A stretch of 64,000 nucleotides of DNA, taken from NCBI GenBank assembly GCA_948440265.1, contig CAOJOK010000005.1, positions 16,171 to 80,170 of the forward strand. The letters run 5' to 3'. Both the position numbers and the translations under genes were made by a program. The DNA comes from an uncultured Clostridia bacterium. GTDB taxonomy: Bacteria > Bacillota > Clostridia > Christensenellales > Pumilibacteraceae. A model generated the notes under the pieces. It was not told the DNA's origin. It saw only the letters and a program-made list of their open reading frames with translations, and made no database searches. Position 1 is the first letter of the stretch, and each line of letters opens with the position of its first letter. Positions 48,667-57,370 of the stretch are shown piece after piece.

Positions 48667-48738
48667 GGAACTCGACAGGGCGGCGGTGGAAAAAGGAACT
48701 AACAAAGATTTCTGAGTCGGAAAATAAATAGTCATTTT

Positions 48739-48819
48739 AAAGACTGCCAACGGATAAATAAAATGCACCCTGAAAGATTTATCGACTTTCGGGGTGCATT
48801 TTATAAGTCGACAGTCTTT
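48739..48819. repeat. Nested inverted repeat (probable terminator region)
   Basis: Outer AAAGACTG/CAGTCTTT; inner AAAATGCACCCTGAAAG/CTTTCGGGGTGCATTTT. Confidence 0.7.
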
Positions 48820-48881
48820 TGCGATGAGTATTTTTAAGAAAAAAAGTTGACAAATACCGAACTTTGTGTTACCTTGAATAT

Positions 48882-49008
48882 GCTACACAATTAAATATTC
48901 GATAGGAGTGTCATAGCCAATATGTACTCTCCTTTTCCTATCGAATAATTGTGTAGCAGCAATCGTGGAGGTACTGTTGGGTGCGTCTCGATTGAGACGC
49001 ACTTTTTT
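48882..49008 (+). ncRNA. Long-hairpin structured RNA with own promoter and terminator
   Basis: TTGACA 48847-48852 N17 TACCTT; 22-bp stem GCTACACAATTAAATATTCGATAGGA/TCCTATCGAATAATTGTGTAGC; terminator GTGCGTCTC-GATT-GAGACGCAC-T6. Confidence 0.65.
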
Positions 49009-49167
49009 ATGACCTACTATCTCACTTTTGGAATAGATTGAGAAAAGTTATGCTTTATAAAGTTACGAAAAATAAAAATTTTTCGAAAAAAGTTATCTTT
49101 GGGCAAGTTTTGTCCACTTTAAAATTGTATAATTATATAGAGAGTATTTAATTGCAGAAGGAGCGTT

Positions 49168-49512
49168 ATGAACATAGCAAAAAAATCTTTTATACTTTAT
49201 GTACTTAAAATGTTGAAACAAGGCTCATCGAGGGACCGACCCATTACATTTACCAATATGACGAAAGTAATGAATTCTATGGGAATTTCATGTACAAGAA
49301 AAACCGTAGGGAGAAATGTGGATTATCTTATAAAGTTCGGCTATCCTATTGTGCGCTTGCCGAGAGGTGGGTGCTATTACGAACAGCCGAAAAAAATATC
49401 TAAAAAGGATTTCGATACGCTCGTAAAGTTGGCTTGGTGGAATGAGGATAGATTTTCAGATAAAAACTTTATTGAAAACCTTAAATTATTGGAGCAAGAA
49501 TTCACTTTATAA
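49168..49512 (+). CDS. Winged-helix DNA-binding protein
   Basis: ITFTNMTKVMNSMGISCTRKTVGRNVDYLIKFGYPI; RBS aaggag. Confidence 0.6.
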   Translation: MNIAKKSFILYVLKMLKQGSSRDRPITFTNMTKVMNSMGISCTRKTVGRNVDYLIKFGYPIVRLPRGGCYYEQPKKISKKDFDTLVKLAWWNEDRFSDKNFIENLKLLEQEFTL

Positions 49513-49549
49513 ACAAAATAAAAAACTTATACAACGGAGATGATATATA

Positions 49550-50689
49550 ATGAATGATTACGGTCGTATGACGAGTGGTTTGGCAAGAGAATATATGAAT
49601 TATGTGTATTCGTGTTCCGCCGATAGAAAAGAAGCAAGAAGTAAAATAGATAGGTTGTTGAACATCGCTGATGTTTTTGGATTTTCGTTTGACCAGTTGG
49701 CAGAAAACGTCGGCGCTATTGCAAATTTGTACGCAAAGATTTGCAATTTTTTAACAATGCAAGATGTCGATTATCGCCAAAAAAGAAGAAGGGTTTTGCT
49801 TGAGGCTCAATCGCATCGCATCGAAAAAGGTAAAATTTTTCGAGATAATGATTTGAATGTTTTTTGTAAAGATATATTTAATGAAAACACATCCGAGTAT
49901 TTTGGTAGTCGCGAATATTTTGATGAAAGAGCATATTTTAATTTTACGGAATTGAGAGATTTGCAGAAATTTATGAATCGGCAGGGCTTTTTTAACGTAT
50001 CGATACCATACGCCGAATTGCTGACCCGAAGTCAAATCAATGAAAAGTTTGTCGCTATGAGAGCCGATAAAGAAAAATACCCGTATAATTATATAGTTAA
50101 AGAGTATCGCTATCCCAGAAAAATAATTTTGAGAGATATGTGTCGTAGCATACATATATTTCGATGGAATAATCTGCCGGGTAAACATGTTTGTAAAGAG
50201 TGCGGAAAGGAATATGTAGGAGATGAGGGTTTGTATATTCAAAGGAATGTCTATTATGCTGGTTTGTGGCAGGACGTAAGCAAAGGTGTTTATATTGAAA
50301 CTGACGGATATTATGGCTTTTTCAATTTGTATAAAAAATTGTTTGATTCCGGTTTTGATGTGAAACTCGTATACAGATGCGAGAAATGCGCGGTGAAAGA
50401 AAGGAAGCCCTTTGTTGAATTTTGGTTTAAAGCAGTCGGCGATGAAAAATACACGGTTACATATCCGTATGACGATTATATCACGCATAGGTTCAATCAC
50501 GAGGAGGAAAAAAAGTTCAACGCAGTTATTTCCAATATTTATAAATTAAAAGCGAAGTGTATCGCAAACGATTATTATGCGGCGCGGGATTTTTTATGCG
50601 GTATTAAACCTGTGTTTGGAAGTATGGATGAACTAATGGAATCAAATAAAGATAAGGCAATTACTAAAATATTAGGTATTGAAAATTAA
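49550..50689 (+). CDS. Hypothetical protein with zinc-binding Cys pairs
   Basis: HVCKECGKEYVGDEG...YRCEKCAVKE; RBS acggagatg. Confidence 0.5.
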   Translation: MNDYGRMTSGLAREYMNYVYSCSADRKEARSKIDRLLNIADVFGFSFDQLAENVGAIANLYAKICNFLTMQDVDYRQKRRRVLLEAQSHRIEKGKIFRDNDLNVFCKDIFNENTSEYFGSREYFDERAYFNFTELRDLQKFMNRQGFFNVSIPYAELLTRSQINEKFVAMRADKEKYPYNYIVKEYRYPRKIILRDMCRSIHIFRWNNLPGKHVCKECGKEYVGDEGLYIQRNVYYAGLWQDVSKGVYIETDGYYGFFNLYKKLFDSGFDVKLVYRCEKCAVKERKPFVEFWFKAVGDEKYTVTYPYDDYITHRFNHEEEKKFNAVISNIYKLKAKCIANDYYAARDFLCGIKPVFGSMDELMESNKDKAITKILGIEN

Positions 50690-50707
50690 TATAAAGGAGA
50701 GTTTATA

Positions 50708-51157
50708 ATGAAAGTATTGAAAGTCGGTAACATATGGGAAGGTGACAGCCATGCCGATATGATTAACCAGGTTCTCGGGACTGATTACAAATCCTATATG
50801 AAATGTTATGTTCCGCTTGCGCCGATTAACGGCATAAAAACGATAGCATGGTTTGTTTATATGGACGGTAGCGTTCATGGGCATACTGTCGATTACTTAT
50901 GGGTGAACAATCTTTCCAAGGACGGAAAAGAGATAGTGGAACGTTGTGTTAGCACCGATAAAAGTTATGTTCAAAAGGTTGCCGAGAATAAGCAGAATGT
51001 TGTAGCGTTTCAGTTGGACCCACACAACACGGGAAAAAGAGCGGATAAGTATAAGTGTAAGTTTGTCGGAGTGTTCGAACAGCAATGCTACGACAGAAAG
51101 AATCTGGAAAGAGTTTATAAACGCATATCCGATACATATGTTTTGGAGAACGAATAA
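50708..51157 (+). CDS. Hypothetical protein
   Basis: 149 aa; C-terminal KYKCKFVGVFEQQCYDRKNLERVYKRISDTYVL; RBS aaaggagag. Confidence 0.5.
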   Translation: MKVLKVGNIWEGDSHADMINQVLGTDYKSYMKCYVPLAPINGIKTIAWFVYMDGSVHGHTVDYLWVNNLSKDGKEIVERCVSTDKSYVQKVAENKQNVVAFQLDPHNTGKRADKYKCKFVGVFEQQCYDRKNLERVYKRISDTYVLENE

Positions 51158-51186
51158 AATTCCCGTCGAAACGCATACGAAATTCC

Positions 51187-51215
51187 TTGCAAAAAATAAA
51201 TAGTTGTGTTATAAT
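51187..51215 (+). promoter_or_regulatory. Promoter of rpsF-ssb-rpsR operon
   Basis: TTGCAA-N17-TATAAT, followed by 12-bp hairpin AATAAGCCTTGA/TCAAGGCTTATT. Confidence 0.7.
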
Positions 51216-51293
51216 AAATAAGCCTTGATATAAAGTCAAGGCTTATTCCTTGCTCTCTTTGGAGAGCTGTCAAAACCATAAGGAGGTATTATT

Positions 51294-51581
51294 ATGAATA
51301 AGTACGAGGTTCTTTACATTCTCAAAGCGTCGCTTACCGACGACGAGATAACCGCAATCACCGAAAAGTATGCGGAGCTTGTCAAAAGCAACGGCGGCGA
51401 AGTCGAGAAAGTGGACAAGTGGGGCATCAAGCGTTTCGCATATCCCATTAAGTTCAAAACGGAAGGCTACTACGTTCTTATGACGTACACCGCGCCTGCC
51501 GATTTGCCGAAAGAAATGGAAAGGCAAATGGGCATATCGGACGACGTGTACCGTTTTATGACGACGAAAGCCATAGCTTGA
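51294..51581 (+). CDS. rpsF: 30S ribosomal protein S6
   Basis: MNKYEVLYILKASLTDDEITAITEKYAELVKSNGGEVEKVDKWGIKRFAYPI. Confidence 0.94.
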   Translation: MNKYEVLYILKASLTDDEITAITEKYAELVKSNGGEVEKVDKWGIKRFAYPIKFKTEGYYVLMTYTAPADLPKEMERQMGISDDVYRFMTTKAIA

Positions 51582-51606
51582 CGAACGATAAGAGAGGTAA
51601 AGTATT

Positions 51607-52026
51607 ATGAACAAAATAACACTCATCGGCAATCTCACGCGCGACCCGGAGTTGAGCCAGCTTCCCAGCGGCGTGTCCGTATGCAAATTCGCCATTGCGG
51701 TGAACCGCAATTTCACGAACGCCAACGGCGAGCGTGAAACCGACTTTTTCAACATAACGGCTTGGAGAGGTCTCGGCGAGAACTGCGCGAAATATCTTGC
51801 GAAAGGCCGCAAGGTCTGCGTGGTGGGCAGTGTGCAGATTCGCAATTATGAGGACAAAGACGGAAATCGCCGTACGGCTGTGGACGTCGTGGCGGAGGAC
51901 ATCGAGTTCCTTTCGTCGAGAAACGACGACGCGCCTGCGACGGGAGCGACAAGCGCACCCCGTCAGTCGGCAAAGAAACAAGTTTCGGAATTGACCCCCG
52001 TCGATAACGAAGATTTGCCGTTCTAA
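51607..52026 (+). CDS. ssb: Single-stranded DNA-binding protein
   Basis: MNKITLIGNLTRDPELSQLPSGVSVCKFAIAVNR; acidic tip DNEDLPF. Confidence 0.94.
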   Translation: MNKITLIGNLTRDPELSQLPSGVSVCKFAIAVNRNFTNANGERETDFFNITAWRGLGENCAKYLAKGRKVCVVGSVQIRNYEDKDGNRRTAVDVVAEDIEFLSSRNDDAPATGATSAPRQSAKKQVSELTPVDNEDLPF

Positions 52027-52051
52027 ACATTTTTTAAAGGAGTAAATAATT

Positions 52052-52327
52052 ATGAACGATAAAAAACCCGTTAAGCCCGTTGCGGAAGCGGACGATAAAA
52101 CAAAGAAAATCAGACGCCAGCCCAAGAAAAAGGTTTGCGCGTTCTGCGTCGAAAAAGTAGCGGACATAGATTATAAGGACATAGCCAAGCTCAAAAGACA
52201 TATCACGGAAAAGGGCAAGATTATGCCCCGCCGCACGACCGGCGTTTGCGCAGAACATCAGAGACAGCTCGCAACCGCAATCAAGCGCGCCCGCATTATG
52301 GCTCTTTTGCCGTTCAAGGCAGAATAA
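52052..52327 (+). CDS. rpsR: 30S ribosomal protein S18
   Basis: [60 protein letters not shown]. Confidence 0.94.
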   Translation: MNDKKPVKPVAEADDKTKKIRRQPKKKVCAFCVEKVADIDYKDIAKLKRHITEKGKIMPRRTTGVCAEHQRQLATAIKRARIMALLPFKAE

Positions 52328-52624
52328 TTTTTTTGTGTTCCCGTACAGTTCGCAATATCACCGTTGATACAAAATCGGCTATCGCGGCACAGCAGAAGTA
52401 AATTTAATACAAAACACTCAAAACCTTGCTTTTCGGCAGGGTTTTTTGTTATATACGCCCACTTTCGGCGTACCTGCAGCCAAACGCACGGCATAATTAA
52501 CAATGCGCACGGTCGGAATGGGCGCACTTGCAGTGATAGATAAAAGTGTATCTTTCACGATAATTCGGAATATATAACGACACTTGTCGGTGCAATGTCT
52601 TTATTTTCAATGTAAGATACTTTT

Positions 52625-52825
52625 TTAACCGTTAATTAGGTCGTCTAAAGAGATGTTTAATAAAATAGACAACCGCCTTAACATTTCTATATTCGGTTCT
52701 GTTCTTCCTTGTTCCCAATTCGCGTAGCAACTTTCTACCACATTCAGATTTTGCGCAACCATTTTTTGAGTAAGAGAACATTCTTTTCGAGCGGTCTTTA
52801 AATTATTGCAAAATTGTTTATCCAT
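52625..52825 (-). CDS. XRE family HTH regulator of RiPP locus
   Basis: LKTARKECSLTQKMVAQNLNVVESCYANWEQGRTEPNIEMLRRLSILLNISLDDLI. Confidence 0.85.
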   Translation of the reverse strand: MDKQFCNNLKTARKECSLTQKMVAQNLNVVESCYANWEQGRTEPNIEMLRRLSILLNISLDDLING

Positions 52826-52859
52826 AAAAAAAGTTTAATAAAAAACTAGATAAAATGTC

Positions 52860-52888
52860 TTGACACTAGACAAAATATCTAGTATAAT
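52860..52888 (+). promoter_or_regulatory. Consensus promoter with embedded operator palindrome
   Basis: TTGACA-CTAGACAAAATATCTAG-TATAAT; upstream half-copy ACTAGATAAAATGTCTTG. Confidence 0.85.
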
Positions 52889-52925
52889 TTATTTAAAATA
52901 TCTGGTTTAACAAGGAGAAAAACTT

Positions 52926-53126
52926 ATGTTTCAAATTTCGAAAGAGTTAAAAGAAAAATTGATGGCATTAAGACAAAAATTGCAGCCGCAACCTGTCGGT
53001 GGTCAAGTTTTGGCATATTGTTCGGTTTGCGAAGGTTCTTGTTTGGGGAATTGTATGAATATGTGTAAAGGCGCTTGTGACGGAGGCTGTCAAGGTAGTT
53101 GTTACGGTACAACAGTAGTGAGATAA
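52926..53126 (+). CDS. Cys-rich RiPP precursor with CxxxC repeats
   Basis: ...PQPVGGQVLAYCSVCEGSCLGNCMNMCKGACDGGCQGSCYGTTVVR; 8 Cys, 6 consecutive Cx3C spacings; adjacent rSAM. Confidence 0.8.
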   Translation: MFQISKELKEKLMALRQKLQPQPVGGQVLAYCSVCEGSCLGNCMNMCKGACDGGCQGSCYGTTVVR

Positions 53127-54197
53127 ATGATTGATAAAAAATGTGTAACAATCACTCTTACAGAAATGTGTAACTTGCAGTGTACATACTGCTATGAAAA
53201 GAATAAAAGTAGGCGTAGTATTTCTTTTGAGCGAGCAAAAAAAATACTTGATTATGAGTTTCAAGTCAACGATGGAATGAATGAAATTGAAGTCGATTTT
53301 TTTGGCGGTGAACCGTTTTTTGAATTTGAAACTATGCGTAATCTTGTGGAATATATAAAGGCAAGTTCTTACACGAAAAAATTTATTTTTTTTGTATCCA
53401 CAAATGGAACATTGGTACACGGGGATATACAAGAGTGGTTGCGCCGGAATAGCGATTATGTGTGGTGTGGTTTGAGTCTTGACGGAACAAAAGAGTCACA
53501 TAATAAAAATAGGTCAAATTCATTTGATAATATAGACATAGATTTTTTTGTAAAAACATATCCGGGGCAAGATGTAAAAATGACGGTAGCCGAAAATACC
53601 TTGTCACATTTAAGCGAAAACGTTGTTTACTGTCATCAAAAGGGATTTAATGTAAATTGTAATTTGGCATATGAAATTGATTGGTCTAATTCCGTAAATG
53701 AACAAGAATTGGAAAATCAACTTATGCTGTTAATAGAATTTTACTTAAAGAATCCTTCTATTAAACCTTGTAGTATGTTAAGTTTTCCCATTGAAAGAAT
53801 AAGTGCTACGGAAAAAGCTCGATATTGCGGCGCAGGTATTGAAATGCGAACGTATGATGTTGAGGGCAATGTGTATCCTTGTCATTTTTTTATGCCGATT
53901 TCGGCGGGAGATAAGGCATTAAAATTGGGAGAAGTTACATTCTATGAGAATCCCAATACCGAAAGGTGGGGTGAGTGTTATAGTTGCAATTATTTTAATA
54001 TTTGTCCAAATTGTTATGGGGCAAATTATGTTATGACGGGAGATATTTATAAAAAAGATTTAAATATGTGCCATTTATTTAAAATTATAATGAAAGCAAA
54101 TGCATATTTCGTATCTCGCAGGATAGATTTGGGGCTACTTTCGCAGTCGGAATTGAGTAGACAAACTTTAGATGCAGTGTTAGAGATATTAAAATAG
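53127..54197 (+). CDS. Radical SAM/SPASM peptide maturase
   Basis: LTEMCNLQCTYCYE (CxxxCxxC); CGAGIEMRTYDVEGNVYPC and CYSCNYFNICPNC SPASM motifs. Confidence 0.9.
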   Translation: MIDKKCVTITLTEMCNLQCTYCYEKNKSRRSISFERAKKILDYEFQVNDGMNEIEVDFFGGEPFFEFETMRNLVEYIKASSYTKKFIFFVSTNGTLVHGDIQEWLRRNSDYVWCGLSLDGTKESHNKNRSNSFDNIDIDFFVKTYPGQDVKMTVAENTLSHLSENVVYCHQKGFNVNCNLAYEIDWSNSVNEQELENQLMLLIEFYLKNPSIKPCSMLSFPIERISATEKARYCGAGIEMRTYDVEGNVYPCHFFMPISAGDKALKLGEVTFYENPNTERWGECYSCNYFNICPNCYGANYVMTGDIYKKDLNMCHLFKIIMKANAYFVSRRIDLGLLSQSELSRQTLDAVLEILK

Positions 54198-54482
54198 GGT
54201 AAAAAGCATTTGCGCTGTCGGCGTGACGGAGATAAACAAATTTATATTTTTCGTGTAATTCTGATAAAATGAGACCTTGTGTAAAAACAGGGTCTTTTTT
54301 ATTGCTAAATTATTTACTTTTTTATTATCGTTTGATATAATTAAATCAAGAAATCGGCAAGTATCGTTATTGTTTCCGATATGAGATTTCCCGACCAATA
54401 CATTTATGATATTGAGCGGTATTGAGCCGAGCGAAATTTTCTCCGTGCAATATCGCAAGTGCATAACTTTTTCGAGGTATAT

Positions 54483-55394
54483 ATGAAAAACTGCATTGAA
54501 ATTAACCATCTCAAAAAATATTATAAAGACGTAAAGGCTGTTGACGACATTTCCTTTAAGGTCGAGGAAGGAGAATTCTTCGCCTTTCTCGGTGTAAACG
54601 GCGCAGGAAAGAGCACGACCATATCCATACTTTCGGGCAAAGAAGTGCGCGACGGAGGAGATGTGCTGGTTGACGGCTATGACCCCGACGAAAAGTCGGA
54701 GGAAGTAAAGCGGCGTCTGGGCGTTGTATTTCAGGACAGCGTGCTCGATAAATCGCTTACCGTTTATGATAATCTGCGCTACCGTGCTGCGCTATACAAG
54801 ATTTTCGGCAGCGACTTCAAAAGCAGGCTAAACGAACTCACGGAAACATTTGACTTGCAGGGACTGCTCAAACGTCCCGTCGGGAAACTTTCCGGCGGAC
54901 AAAGGCGGCGGTGCGATATTGCGCGTGCGCTTATACATAACCCCAAAATTCTTGTACTCGACGAACCGACGACGGGACTCGACCCGCAGACGCGCAAGAA
55001 TGTTTGGGCGGCAATCGACAAACTGCGCAAAGAGCGCAATCTCACCGTTTTTTTGACGACGCACTATATGGAAGAAGCGGCGGACGCGGATAGAGTGGTC
55101 ATATTGGACGGCGGCAAAATTTTGGCGGACGCAACGCCGCTCGAACTCAAAAACAAATATACGGGTGACTTTATTACAATATACGGCACAACGCAAAAGG
55201 AGCTTGACTCTCTTGCGCTTCCATATGAAATGGTAGGCGACGGCGCTCGTATTGCGGTTAAAGATACGGCGGAAGCGACGCGGCTCATATTGTCGCATCC
55301 CGATGTTTTCCACGATTACGAAGTGACTAAAGGAAAAATGGACGACGTATTTTTGGCAGTGACGGGAAAGCGGATAGGAGGCGGAGAAGCGTGA
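54483..55394 (+). CDS. ABC transporter ATP-binding protein
   Basis: GVNGAGKSTTISILSG; KLSGGQRRRCDIARALIHNP; LVLDEPTTGLDPQTR. Confidence 0.92.
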   Translation: MKNCIEINHLKKYYKDVKAVDDISFKVEEGEFFAFLGVNGAGKSTTISILSGKEVRDGGDVLVDGYDPDEKSEEVKRRLGVVFQDSVLDKSLTVYDNLRYRAALYKIFGSDFKSRLNELTETFDLQGLLKRPVGKLSGGQRRRCDIARALIHNPKILVLDEPTTGLDPQTRKNVWAAIDKLRKERNLTVFLTTHYMEEAADADRVVILDGGKILADATPLELKNKYTGDFITIYGTTQKELDSLALPYEMVGDGARIAVKDTAEATRLILSHPDVFHDYEVTKGKMDDVFLAVTGKRIGGGEA

Positions 55395-56305
55395 AAACAG
55401 TATTTTTATTGACACAGCGCAATGTTAAAATTTTCTTTCGGGATAAAAGCGTGTTTTTGCCCGCACTTATTGCACCGCTCATTTTGCTCTTTTTGTTTAT
55501 AGCATTTTTGGGCGACGTTTATCGTGATAGCTTTATTTCCGCTCTCGGCGGAATGACTATCGAAAAGTCGATTGTCGAGGGGTTCGCCGGCGGTTGGCTC
55601 ATATCATCGCTGATTGCGGTTTGTGCCGTTTCCATTGCCTTTACGGCAAATATCGTTATGGTGCAGGACCGCGTGTCCGGCGCGCGGCACGACTTTACTG
55701 CTTCTCCCGTATCGAACTCCGCACTTGCGCTTTCATACTTTATTGCGACGGCAATAGTTACCTCCGTTATTTGTTTTGCGGCGCTCTTTATAGGCTTCAT
55801 CTATATCGCCTGCGTTGGTTGGTATTTGAGTGTGGCGGACGTGTTTTTGACCATACTCGACACATTCATATTGGTGCTGTTCGGAACGGCATTGTCTACG
55901 TTAGTCAATTACTTTATCCGTTCTCAAGGCGGTATTACGGCAGTAGAGGCGATTGTTTCGTCGGCGTACGGATTTCTCTGCGGCGCATATATGCCCATTT
56001 CTTCACTTGCGGCAGGGCTTAAGGACGTCATTTTATTTTTGCCAGGCACTTACGGCACGTCGCTTATGCACACGCATCTGATGAACGGCGCTGTAGAAGC
56101 GGCTGGCAGCAGTCTTTCTCTGCCTGCGGAGGCAATGAAAGGAGTTTTGGACGGGTTCGACTGCAATCTGTATTTCTTCGATAACGCCGTACCTGTTTGG
56201 GTAAAATATCTCGTAATTTGCGCGGCTGTAGCCGTGCTTGTGGGCGTTTATATTTTGTTGTGTTCTCTGCACAAAAAATCCGCTTCCGCAAAAAAGAAAT
56301 CGTAA
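55391..56305 (+). CDS. ABC-2 type permease
   Basis: Six hydrophobic segments, start overlaps ATPase stop. Confidence 0.88.
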   Translation: MKTVFLLTQRNVKIFFRDKSVFLPALIAPLILLFLFIAFLGDVYRDSFISALGGMTIEKSIVEGFAGGWLISSLIAVCAVSIAFTANIVMVQDRVSGARHDFTASPVSNSALALSYFIATAIVTSVICFAALFIGFIYIACVGWYLSVADVFLTILDTFILVLFGTALSTLVNYFIRSQGGITAVEAIVSSAYGFLCGAYMPISSLAAGLKDVILFLPGTYGTSLMHTHLMNGAVEAAGSSLSLPAEAMKGVLDGFDCNLYFFDNAVPVWVKYLVICAAVAVLVGVYILLCSLHKKSASAKKKS

Positions 56306-56378
56306 TCGTGTTTGCAAGAAGATTCTCGAAAAGCAAATGCCGTAAAAAAGACACAGTCAATTAAAACAGAACAAAACA

Positions 56379-56407
56379 CCTTGCAAAGCGGCAAGGTGTT
56401 TTGTATG
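56379..56407 (+). terminator. Rho-independent terminator
   Basis: AAAACACCTTGC-AAAGC-GGCAAGGTGTTTTG-type hairpin around this position. Confidence 0.7.
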
Positions 56408-56425
56408 GTTATAGTCATATCAAAA

Positions 56426-57031
56426 TTATAACTGTTTTGATTTTCTGACCAACGCTTTACATTCTTCAAGCGCTTTGTCGGCAATAGCTTTGTTTGCATA
56501 ATACTGCGCTTCCACCTTTTTATTACTCTTAATACGCAGTATTCCGGGTATCAGGCAGCAGACGCCGATAACAATAGCTACAATGAAAGCGTAAAAAGGT
56601 AAGCCGAGCATAGAAGCCATTATGCAGGCAATTGTGCCAACGATTATGGCAAAAATGCCGATAGCCAACCAAGAAGCACATCTTTTTTTATTTGGAACCG
56701 TGTCGAAGTAGCCTTCTGCTTTTTCGGACAGCTCGCGTATTTTATCGTAGTTCGGCATATTTTTGTCTCGCTGCATTTTAATATGCGTTTGCGTAGAATA
56801 ATTCTGCGTGCCGTCAAACGATTGTCCGTCGTAAGTCTGTCGGCGGTCGATGTCAGTAATCTTCCAACCGCACGATTCATAAAACATCTTGTACTTATTT
56901 TCCGTGCTGTCGCTCGGATAACATCTCACCGTTTTATATTCATAATCGGGAGCAGTTTTCTGCGCCGCACCGCACTTCTCGCAAACTTTGCTTTCGTCGC
57001 TGATTTGCGCACCGCATTTAACACAAAACAT
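56426..57031 (-). CDS. Zinc-ribbon membrane protein
   Basis: MFCVKCGAQISDESKVCEKCGAAQ; TM pair in the C-terminal half. Confidence 0.7.
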   Translation of the reverse strand: MFCVKCGAQISDESKVCEKCGAAQKTAPDYEYKTVRCYPSDSTENKYKMFYESCGWKITDIDRRQTYDGQSFDGTQNYSTQTHIKMQRDKNMPNYDKIRELSEKAEGYFDTVPNKKRCASWLAIGIFAIIVGTIACIMASMLGLPFYAFIVAIVIGVCCLIPGILRIKSNKKVEAQYYANKAIADKALEECKALVRKSKQL

Positions 57032-57074
57032 TTTTTGTCCTCCAATGTAAATATTATTTTAAATAAAGTAAACA

Positions 57075-57118
57075 CTAACTATAGTTAGAAGTCAAGTATT
57101 TTGCAATAACTTAAGTTA
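57075..57118. promoter_or_regulatory. Tandem palindromes, candidate operator
   Basis: CTAACTATAGTTAG (57075-57088) and TAACTTAAGTTA (57107-57118) between divergent genes. Confidence 0.6.
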
Positions 57119-57128
57119 GAATATTTTT

Positions 57129-57362
57129 ATGAATAAATCAATCATAGAGTTTGACAGACTTGTGTTCGGAAAAAGACTGAAAGAATTGCGTAATGAAAAA
57201 CATTTGGGGCAGAACAGGCTTGCCAAAGAATTGCAGTTCAGTAACGCAAGTATCAGTTATTGGGAAACGGGAAAGAAAGAGCCGAGTGCTTCCGCGTTAT
57301 TTAAATTGGCGCAGTATTTCGATGTCAGTTTGGATTACCTGCTCGGACTGAAAGACTATTAG
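57129..57362 (+). CDS. XRE family HTH regulator
   Basis: GKRLKELRNEKHLGQNRLAKELQFSNASISYWETGKKEPSASALFKLAQYFDVSLDYLLG. Confidence 0.88.
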   Translation: MNKSIIEFDRLVFGKRLKELRNEKHLGQNRLAKELQFSNASISYWETGKKEPSASALFKLAQYFDVSLDYLLGLKDY

Positions 57363-57370
57363 GAGAGAAT

